A DNA stretch of 6,314 nt, from positions 1 through 6,314 of the forward strand of contig NZ_JAHRBL010000044.1 of the NCBI RefSeq assembly GCF_019693445.1, read 5' to 3'. Every line of letters begins with the position of its first letter. The stretch's first letter is position 1. The position numbers were made by a program, and so were the translations under genes. Of the stretch, positions 1-5,100 are shown one piece after another. The notes under the pieces are model-generated. The model was not told where the DNA came from, ran no database searches, and worked only from the letters and a program-made list of their open reading frames with translations. This DNA is from Deinococcus aquaedulcis (GTDB taxonomy: Bacteria; Deinococcota; Deinococci; Deinococcales; Deinococcaceae).

Positions 1-159
1 TGCACGGTGGAGTGCCGTTTTGGTGGCCGTGTCGAGAAACAGAGCGAGCGCAGCCCCGAGGCTGCGCTGCTGGTAGCAGGTGGTGGGGATGGCCAGAAAT
101 GCATCTGCCAGAATGCGAACGATGCGAACGCGCTCCCCCGGAATCTGTGACGTAGACAC
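1..159 (-). CDS. 5' end of a probable transposase gene (partial, runs off left edge)
   Basis: The minus strand is open from a GTG at 157-159 to the window edge, giving 53 residues beginning (V)[19 protein letters not shown] and continuing with [20 protein letters not shown] and [13 protein letters not shown]. An in-frame TAA lies a little upstream of the GTG, so few other starts are possible. A GGGAG at 169-173 sits nine bases before the GTG as a ribosome binding site, and a promoter fits at 249-276. I read it as the N-terminal segment of a DDE transposase of the IS4/IS701 type. That rests on the general character of the text (TALHRA resembles the stretch before the 'ALSRF' segment in Deinococcus transposases as I remember them) and on a second IS remnant nearby. 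The catalytic residues would lie outside the window. A GNAT-like reading of [10 protein letters not shown] is possible but less likely. The coding frame is better supported than the function. Confidence 0.5.
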   Translation of the reverse strand, partial: MSTSQIPGERVRIVRILADAFLAIPTTCYQQRSLGAALALFLDTATKTALHRA

Positions 160-168
160 TCCCAGAGT

Positions 169-182
169 CTCCCGGCTGGGAG
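169..182 (-). promoter_or_regulatory. Leader hairpin covering the ribosome binding site of the leftward gene
   Basis: CTCCC (169-173), a GGCT loop and GGGAG (178-182) form a 5-bp GC-rich stem with a 4-base loop. On the minus-strand transcript, the arm at 169-173 is the GGGAG ribosome binding site of the GTG at 159, so the folded RNA would hide it. Insertion sequences often hide the transposase ribosome binding site in this way to prevent expression from read-through transcripts. A second weaker stem (CCTGC 189-193 with GCAGG 200-204) lies just upstream in the same leader. Confidence 0.4.
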
Positions 183-248
183 CGCTCTCCTGCTGTTATG
201 CAGGTGCAACTCCTGAGTTGGTGGCTTCGCTGGACCTGTTGTGCGGGT

Positions 249-276
249 TTTATAGACACATGCATGTTCGCCTCAA
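249..276 (-). promoter_or_regulatory. Sigma-70-type promoter for the leftward gene at the left edge
   Basis: Read on the minus strand, TTGAGG (271-276) is followed after 16 bases by TATAAA (249-254). Transcription would start near 242 and leave a leader of about 80 bases before the GTG at 159. The spacer contains the perfect 10-base palindrome ACATGCATGT (258-267), a possible operator position. The match is by eye. Confidence 0.55.
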
Positions 277-1018
277 CACGTGTGCCGAAAAGCCGTGGGC
301 AGTGGTCAGAGGTACCCGTAGTTAATAAAAAATTCTGTGCCATAAAGCGTGCGCCCTAAGGTGAGGCATTCAAATTTCTGGGCAGCTGAGTGGGACAAAA
401 ATTCGAAGTCGATTTTCAGTGGTACCTATCGCGAATAGGGAAGTCCAGTGACATAAAATATGGGTCGAGAATGGAAGCGCCTCGATTTTCAAGCGAGTGG
501 TTGGGCCACAAAATGCGCAGCGATCTTTACGATGCGAAGGGTCGCCAGACCATCGCGCTACCACGGGACATGACCTACTGTCAGGGCTTCACGTGACTGC
601 TGTTCCAACTCAGTGCCAGGCATTACTCCAACGTCCTGAGGTGCTCACTTATGGGAACGCGCGCGGCAGTCTCGGTTCTCTCAGAACGCTCGTTCTATAC
701 GTCCACGGGCCAGCAGGCGCGATGCAGTGAACGACGAGCCTGTCCAGGATCATTGCGGCCAGTCGAAACCGAAGTGACGTCTGAAGCGACGGAGGAGCCA
801 ATGAGATCAGGTCTACAGCATCTGTATGGGTTGCGCCGAGCGAGTGAACCCGATGAGGTCCAGGCCACAGCGCGATACGGATGAACGGAGACACTGGGCC
901 AAGCGACGCACCTGCAGTCATTGCCCTGCGCTACCTCCATCAACTGCGTGCTGGGGTCCAGCACATAACCTGACCGTTCCACTCACGGCATCCCTGTGAC
1001 CGTAAGGCAAGAAGCCAT

Positions 1019-1034
1019 CACGGGCATGCCCGTG
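1019..1034. repeat. Perfect 16-base palindrome
   Basis: CACGGGCATGCCCGTG is identical to its own reverse complement. It can be lengthened outward to 1016-1037 as CA-T...G-TG with one T:G wobble. There is no T-run on either side, so it does not look like an intrinsic terminator. It could be a protein-binding site, a fragment of an element end, or a recombination hot spot. No gene start lies directly next to it. Confidence 0.6.
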
Positions 1035-1079
1035 GTGACGTTGACCCTACTCGCATCTGTCGTTCGGCTCAATTAGCTA

Positions 1080-1102
1080 AATGGAGAGGGCTGAACTCCA
1101 TT
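1080..1102. repeat. Short inverted repeat downstream of the IS630 remnant
   Basis: AATGGAG (1080-1086) and CTCCATT (1096-1102) are perfect 7-base arms around a 9-base loop. It lies 24 bases beyond the stop codon of the truncated IS630 transposase frame. It could be a weak transcript end or part of an old element border, and nothing further supports either. Confidence 0.4.
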
Positions 1103-1125
1103 CGGTACCAGGCATTGACCTGTGT

Positions 1126-1539
1126 TTATTTTTCTGGCGTCGACGTCTGGTCAGGGGCAGGGCGCGTCCACCCTCTACCTCGTTGGTACGTCATTTCGTG
1201 CCGCTTTAGAATCCGGCCGATCGTTCGGTACGAGATTTCCACACCCGTCTCTATGGTCAGGCGACGCGCGTGCTCGCGGAGTGAGGCGACAGGATCAGCG
1301 TCGAACTGGGCCAATACCTGCAGCTCAAGCTCAGGTGCCAATTTACGTGGCCGGCCTGTTGGCTGGCCGACGAAATACAATGTGCCCGCTGCATCCTGTT
1401 GCACGTAACGCCGCACAGTGTTACGGTGCACGCCCCAATACCGCGCCACCTGGTGGATCGGCATGCCCTTCTGCACATCTTCGACCACCGTTCCTCGCAA
1501 CCAGCGTGAATAGGTCCGGCCATCCTCGAAATCGCGCAC
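1126..1539 (-). pseudogene. IS630-family transposase, N-terminal DNA-binding half only
   Basis: A 137-residue frame starts at a GTG (1537-1539) and ends in TAA (1126-1128). Residues about 25-48 (GMPIHQVARYWGVHRNTVRR) form a helix-turn-helix. A GRPRKL linker follows at 62-67. Residues about 71-120 (text such as EISYRTIGRILKRHEMTYQR) are a second winged-helix unit. This order (helix-turn-helix, GRPR linker, second helix-turn-helix) is that of IS630/Tc1-mariner transposases, which insert at TA. The DDE catalytic domain should follow, but the frame stops after TSTPEK, and the next 100 bases in all three minus-strand frames show no D or E catalytic context. The stop is reached through GAAAAATAA, a run of five A, so this may once have been the first frame of a two-frame element read by frameshifting, with the second frame deleted. 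In-frame codons upstream of the GTG encode SDTTKYG, so the original start could have been elsewhere. Terminal repeats were not found. Confidence 0.8.
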
Positions 1540-2223
1540 ACCGTATTTTGTCGTATCGCTTCTGCCGTTTCAATAAGGGGGCCTATCATCCCATCGACAG
1601 GAGGACGGGTCGCACCAGAGAAAGGGTAAGCGGCCCACTGGGTTGTCCCCGCTCAGCACCGGTCATGCAGATGCGCGGTCAATTTCCTCTGATCATGCGT
1701 AGCACTGTGGGGCGTTGTAGTAACTAGGGCACCAGCCAGTGACAGTCCAGCAGGTTGTCCCTGGCTTGCCACCGTCCCTGTGCGGTCAGTCAGTCATTGC
1801 CCACGTGGATGCTCATGTTGCAGGGCGATTTCCTCCCTTGGCAGGTCCACTGATCTGCGCTTTGATGTGGAGCGGTAGGGCGTTCTGGTCCAACGTTCGA
1901 CCGACCAATTACGCTGATCGGCAGGATCAGCACCCGAGCCTTGTTCGCATTGGGTCTACCCGAATCCCACATACTTCGTGGTGCCTGGACGAGCGGACCT
2001 GAGTGTGAGGCCAGCCATCGTGGCGTGATTAGGTCGCCTCGTGCCCAATGAACACACCTGACTCATGTGAGACGCAGGGGTCAGCGAAGGGTGATGACAG
2101 TCACCGCGCGGCCACAAGAACCACCTGATCCTCCCCGCAAGTCCACTGTCATTTGAGAGGGTCAACGCGTGCCTCGCCCCCTCACCACTGTTGCTTCACG
2201 AGGAAGAACGTGGCCGCTCGGTA
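1540..2223. other. 684-base stretch without a convincing gene
   Basis: Several short frames exist on both strands, but none shows a family motif, signal peptide or plausible ribosome binding site. The part next to 1540 probably contains the upstream border of the IS630 remnant, although I could not find a matching pair of terminal repeats. GTCAGTCAGTCA (1785-1796) is a small tandem repeat. I see no RNA gene. Confidence 0.45.
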
Positions 2224-2727
2224 TTACGGAAGGTGCACCCGGAGGCTGAAGCGCCAAGCGCCCGCGAACTCTGCACTCAACAGACACGACAGGCGGTAGG
2301 CGCCCCAGGCTATGGTGTGCGGCTTCGGCGTGGCGACTTCACACCTGTCATTGAGATCAAACAGTCCCCCTGCGGTGGGTGCTTTCCCCGTGAGAGTCCG
2401 GATGAGGAGCGTCGCCATCTGGGTGCCGTAGCTACCCGGATACAGCACGGTGTCCTGTGCACCGGCGACCCACTGCGCCGAGATGATCCGGTCGTTCTGC
2501 CTCAACACGCTGACCACCTGAGGCGGCGCGTACGGTTCTCTACCGCGTTCACCGTTGATGACATAGCGCCATTCGCTGAGGCCAGCGCCAAGTGCGTCTT
2601 TCCCCACCAGGCGACAGGCGTAGACCTTGCAGAAAGAGGACTCGACAAAGGAAGCCTTTGTGCCCAACAGCGGCGTTGCTCCTGCCCAACCACACGCCAG
2701 GAGGAGGCTCAAGACCAGGGATCTCAT
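2224..2727 (-). CDS. Small exported protein of unknown function
   Basis: This frame of 167 codons runs from ATG (2725-2727) to TAA (2224-2226). Residues 1-17 (MRSLVLSLLLACGWAGA) form a signal peptide with a short positive start, a leucine-rich core and an AGA cleavage site. LLAC at 9-12 could instead be a lipobox, but it would make an unusually short lipoprotein signal. The mature part has four cysteines (33, 38, 129 and 148), which could form two disulphides. This fits a folded periplasmic or surface protein of about 150 residues. No catalytic motif is visible and I do not recognise the family. There is no ribosome binding site. Instead, a TACGCT box lies six bases before the ATG, which favours a leaderless transcript. 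The gene stands alone: its nearest neighbour on the same strand ends at 3098. The plus-strand frame over the same bases is a shadow. Confidence 0.75.
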   Translation of the reverse strand: MRSLVLSLLLACGWAGATPLLGTKASFVESSFCKVYACRLVGKDALGAGLSEWRYVINGERGREPYAPPQVVSVLRQNDRIISAQWVAGAQDTVLYPGSYGTQMATLLIRTLTGKAPTAGGLFDLNDRCEVATPKPHTIAWGAYRLSCLLSAEFAGAWRFSLRVHLP

Positions 2728-2733
2728 GGCTGA

Positions 2734-2739
2734 AGCGTA
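2734..2739 (-). promoter_or_regulatory. TANNNT -10 box for leaderless transcription of the exported protein
   Basis: TACGCT on the minus strand is separated from the ATG at 2727 by six bases (TCAGCC), which places the expected transcription start at the ATG itself. In Deinococcus deserti many mRNAs are known to be leaderless with a TANNNT box at this distance. The -35 region is poor (CGGTCA at a 17-base spacing). Confidence 0.5.
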
Positions 2740-2746
2740 GAGCGGA

Positions 2747-2767
2747 TGAGGCGGAGTGACCGCCTCA
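2747..2767. promoter_or_regulatory. 8-bp inverted repeat over the -35 region, possible operator
   Basis: TGAGGCGG (2747-2754), loop AGTGA, and CCGCCTCA (2760-2767) are perfect arms. The repeat lies just upstream of the -10 box at 2734-2739 and covers the place of the -35 element. The nine bases GCGGAGTGA within it (2751-2759) are repeated directly at 2778-2786, 27 bases away. A regulator site is plausible, and a hairpin without promoter function is the alternative. Confidence 0.4.
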
Positions 2768-3097
2768 GTTGCCCAAAGCGGAGTGAGCGCAGTGGCGCCA
2801 TCTACCTGTTTGGCACTGCGAACTTGGTGGCGAGCGGCTGAACGAATGCGTTAGCCGCATACAGGACCCACCGAACAAACGACCTGCTGACCGTCGTCAC
2901 AATGACTTCAGCTGATGGCTGAGACGGCTATCGAGACACAGCGGTGACTGCTTTTCAACCTGCCCCATCACCTGTGCCAGCGATAGGCTTGCCCCCAGAA
3001 TCGGAGGACCCACTCAGCAGCGCACAGTGTTTTTGCAGGCCAGTCAATGCGCGGTGCTTACTGGAATGCACCTTTGATCCCTCATCACAGGGCGCCC
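2768..3097. other. 330-base intergenic stretch, no gene seen
   Basis: No frame here carries recognisable protein features. It separates two leftward genes. GGTGC (3053-3057) and GCACC (3068-3072) form a 5-bp stem with a 10-base loop about 25 bases past the stop of the lipoprotein gene, followed on the minus strand by no T-run, so it is at best a weak terminator. Confidence 0.45.
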
Positions 3098-3634
3098 TTA
3101 GAACCGATCAGCGTAGATGGTGAGTTCGCGGACGTGGTCCCCAGAGGTCTCGCCCTCAGCCGGACGTTCAACAGAGGCAATAATTGCGCAGACATACCCC
3201 CGTACGGTCTTACTCAAATGGCGCTGATCGAACTCTGGCAGGTGGGTCTCGACGGGCAATTCTTCCCAGGGCCCCAAGACCTGTGCCAGGGCCAACGCTG
3301 ACGGACCCTGCTCAGGGCGGAAGCGCAGACTGAACTGAATGGGGTCTGCCTTCGAGCGGGGAATGGAGACCCGAACCGATTCGTACTGGGGGGGCGGCGA
3401 CTCAATCAGCAACCACTCACCCCGGTTGAGTGGATCGTTCACTGCAGGTCCCAGTCTGCTGGCCAGCTCGGCCGCAGTGGGTTGCTGGGCCAGGACTGCG
3501 CACACCTGGTCCAGTGTTGTTCCCAGGTGTTCGAGCCTTAAATCCAGTGTGGTGTTCACAGGTTGTCCTCCTGAAGGACAGGCGGTGAGGAGACCTGCCG
3601 TCAGGCCCAGCACGAGGTGCAGTCGGCGAGTCAC
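3098..3634 (-). CDS. Lipoprotein of unknown function, coupled to the metallopeptidase gene
   Basis: This is a 178-residue protein with GTG start (3632-3634) and TAA stop (3098-3100). Residues 1-18 are a lipoprotein signal (MTRRLHLVLGLTAG, then lipobox LLTAC), with lipidation expected at Cys19 after cleavage. The mature part is mixed: a helical stretch at about 35-65 (text LEHLGTTLDQVCAVLAQQPT), then a strand-rich region at about 70-110 (WLLIESPPPQ, VRVSIPRSK, QFSLRFRPE), and a final segment with Cys149. I do not recognise the family. The start overlaps the stop of the upstream metallopeptidase gene in the four bases GTGA, and GGAG lies five bases before the GTG inside that gene, so the two are very probably co-transcribed and translationally coupled. 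A membrane-anchored partner, inhibitor or protective factor for the peptidase is a reasonable guess from the coupling alone. Confidence 0.85.
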   Translation of the reverse strand: MTRRLHLVLGLTAGLLTACPSGGQPVNTTLDLRLEHLGTTLDQVCAVLAQQPTAAELASRLGPAVNDPLNRGEWLLIESPPPQYESVRVSIPRSKADPIQFSLRFRPEQGPSALALAQVLGPWEELPVETHLPEFDQRHLSKTVRGYVCAIIASVERPAEGETSGDHVRELTIYADRF

Positions 3635-5028
3635 GGCTTCTCCAGATGGCGAAGGTAATACGTATTGACAGCACCCTCGACGTCCCAGGCGTCGCGTTCG
3701 CCAGGAAGCGCACGATATTTCTCGTAGTACACGTCGTGTTGCTGCCTCTGCGTTTCCAGTTTGGCGGTCACGGCCTTGATCTCTGCCTGAAGTGCGTTCA
3801 GGGTGACGGTGACCTCATTCCTTTGGGTTGCCGTGAGGTTGGTCTTCAGCTTCTGCTGCAGGGTTACGCGGCGAGCTTGCAAGGCTGCAAGCGTCTCTTT
3901 GCTTTTGGCCACCTCAAGTGCAAGCTTGTCCTTGGTGTTCAGGTCAGCGGCGCGCTGCGCCGCGAAGGCGCCGTATCTGGACTGATACCACTCGTTGGCC
4001 ACAATGCCTTCCGGACTGGCTGGCCGGATGGGTTTGGCGGCGGCACTCCTGACCAAGGGCCTGTAGATCTTCGTGTGTTGATACGCGGCGTCGACCGTCA
4101 TGCCGCTGCCGCACAGGAGCCGAGCCACCGAGAAGGTTTGCTCTGCATGTCTCGCTTCATGGTAAAGCGTTTGACAGAGCTCACGCAGCTCGCTCTGAGG
4201 CAGGTCGGGTTGCCGGAGCAAGGAGGAATTGACCACAATGGCATGGGTTCGGGGGACGTAATACCCATAACTGTTCTCGTCCATCTTGAGCAGGTCAAAG
4301 CGGGGCATCAGGATGCCAGCGGCTTTAAGCTCGTGTGCCAGCAGCGTTGCAAGAAGCTTGCGCCGGCCGTCATACCCGCCCACATGATCCCATTTGGCAA
4401 TGGTTTCTTCAGTTGAGATTGCGAAAGCGGCCACTTGAGCAGGCCTGGCCAGGCCTGTGGGAAAGAGACGCGACACCTGTTCGGGTGTCAGTACGCCTGT
4501 AGGCAGATACCCGGCAACAAGCGTGTCGCCCACTTCAATGAAGCGTCCGGCCGCTTCCGCAAGGTCGAACGTGATCTGCCAGTCCGCGACCTTCTGAAGA
4601 AAGCTGTTGGTGACCTTCCCTGTGGGCGGCTCCCCCAGTTTGGCCTGAAGTTGACGCAGGACAGCGGGCGTATACTGCGCGGCATTAGCCGCGTACCAGG
4701 CCCTGGCCTTCTGAAGCTGTGCGCTGTCCAGTTCACGTCGTGGGCTGCCATCCGTATCCTTCACAAATCCTGGCGACTGCGTGGTGGGTACCAGAGGTTT
4801 GGCTCTTGCCGCCTGCAGGGCAGGTGCTTGAGCTGACGGCTCTGACGAAGCGCGCACTGGAGATGGGCTTGCCGTGCGGGATAGAAGCTGTTCAACAGGC
4901 AAAAGTGACCCCTTAAACGTCGAAGCGCAAAAGTCAGACTGCAGTGTATAGAGGGCCGCTTGATCGCGGGCGAAGATTTCAGCGTCCGTGTAAGTCGTCT
5001 TCGCTCTGGTGCGCCCACCGCCTGTCAT
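3631..5028 (-). CDS. Putative zincin metallopeptidase with peptidoglycan-binding-like domain and coiled coil
   Basis: From ATG 5026-5028 this gives 465 residues ending LRHLEKP, with TGA at 3631-3633. In order: an N-terminal segment without signal peptide; a Pro/Ala/Ser-rich linker at about 51-95; a helical module at about 106-190 (text YTPAVLRQLQAKLGEPPTGK, later VADWQ, then TGVLTPEQVSRLF) with the LQxxLG...TGxxT...WQ pattern of peptidoglycan-binding-like repeats; and a metallopeptidase region with HEARH at 290-294 inside LCQTLYHEARHAEQTFSVAR. HExxH supplies two zinc ligands and the catalytic Glu. A long coiled coil follows at about 370-435. The ending YRALPGERDAW (438-448) looks conserved, and its Glu (444) or an Asp could complete the zinc site. 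Similar YHEARHAEQ zincins occur in my memory among toxin-like and injection-system-associated proteins, but I cannot name a family. The frame stays open upstream to 5313, but that part lies opposite the divergent gene and is a shadow. The start is uncertain: the ATG lacks a ribosome binding site, and TTG at 4902 (423 residues) has one. Confidence 0.85.
   Translation of the reverse strand: MTGGGRTRAKTTYTDAEIFARDQAALYTLQSDFCASTFKGSLLPVEQLLSRTASPSPVRASSEPSAQAPALQAARAKPLVPTTQSPGFVKDTDGSPRRELDSAQLQKARAWYAANAAQYTPAVLRQLQAKLGEPPTGKVTNSFLQKVADWQITFDLAEAAGRFIEVGDTLVAGYLPTGVLTPEQVSRLFPTGLARPAQVAAFAISTEETIAKWDHVGGYDGRRKLLATLLAHELKAAGILMPRFDLLKMDENSYGYYVPRTHAIVVNSSLLRQPDLPQSELRELCQTLYHEARHAEQTFSVARLLCGSGMTVDAAYQHTKIYRPLVRSAAAKPIRPASPEGIVANEWYQSRYGAFAAQRAADLNTKDKLALEVAKSKETLAALQARRVTLQQKLKTNLTATQRNEVTVTLNALQAEIKAVTAKLETQRQQHDVYYEKYRALPGERDAWDVEGAVNTYYLRHLEKP
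4900..4950 (-). promoter_or_regulatory. Alternative start region of the metallopeptidase: -10 box, ribosome binding site and TTG
   Basis: On the minus strand, TATACA (4945-4950, with a weak TTCGCC 18 bases upstream) could be a -10 box. AAGGGG (4909-4914) is a ribosome binding site six bases before an in-frame TTG (4900-4902). If used, the protein would begin (L)PVEQLLSRTAS and the space to the divergent gene would be about 200 bases instead of 72. The ATG at 5028 and a GTG at 5040 are the competing starts. The GTG has CATTTT six bases upstream, a poor TANNNT-like match. Confidence 0.35.
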
Positions 5029-5087
5029 CGCCCACAACACAAAACGAAAATGGCCCACTTGTCGTCGCACGCTGAACGTGAGCCCAG

Positions 5088-5093
5088 TACACT
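5088..5093 (+). promoter_or_regulatory. TANNNT -10 box for leaderless transcription of the membrane protein gene
   Basis: TACACT is followed by seven bases (TCACCCG) and then the ATG at 5101, the spacing expected when transcription begins at the A of the start codon. The -35 element is weak (TCGCAC at 17 bases). This box decides the start of the membrane protein gene, since no ribosome binding site precedes the ATG. Confidence 0.5.
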
Positions 5094-5100
5094 TCACCCG

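Larger units (their letters stand above)
277..1125. other. 849-base stretch without a convincing gene
   Basis: Open frames here are short, overlap one another on both strands, and show no recognisable motifs. The stretch at about 315-480 is visibly richer in A/T than its surroundings. The best single candidate is a 68-codon plus-strand frame (GTG at 390 to TGA at 596), which has a protein-like mix of residues (text such as FEVDFQWYLSRIGKSSDIKY). It lacks a ribosome binding site, a TANNNT box and the GC-rich third positions of this genome, so I do not call it. CCTAT-CGCGA-ATAGG (424-438) is a small inverted repeat. I see no tRNA, rRNA or CRISPR signature. Decayed mobile DNA is the likeliest content. 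Confidence 0.5.

Noticed and set aside
113..130. Tandem repeat ATGCGAACG x2
   Set aside because: Two 9-base copies inside the leftward frame encode the repeated residues RIVRI. This is too short to be called a repeat array.
390..596. Possible 68-residue protein on the plus strand
   Set aside because: Residue composition is plausible, but there is no ribosome binding site or leaderless box, no codon bias like recA, and no recognisable family. It was kept only as a note in the intergenic entry.
1122..1727. Plus-strand frame of 201 codons
   Set aside because: Most of it is the complement of the IS630 transposase frame, whose helix-turn-helix motifs are clear. The plus product has no recognisable feature.
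2191..2733. Long plus-strand frame of 180 codons
   Set aside because: It is exactly opposite the exported-protein gene, which has a signal peptide and a promoter box. The plus frame has neither.
3001..3072. Intrinsic terminator after the lipoprotein gene
   Set aside because: The only stem found (GGTGC/GCACC) is five pairs with a 10-base loop and no following T-run on the minus strand. The T-run at 3030-3034 is on the other strand and has no good stem before it.
3646..4416. Plus-strand frame of 256 codons
   Set aside because: It is the complement of the metallopeptidase coding region, where the HEARH motif and domain order show the minus strand is coding.
4960..5100. Upstream extension of the membrane protein frame from 4960
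   Set aside because: It overlaps the start of the divergent gene, and the TANNNT box at 5088 points to the ATG at 5101, directly before the membrane segments.
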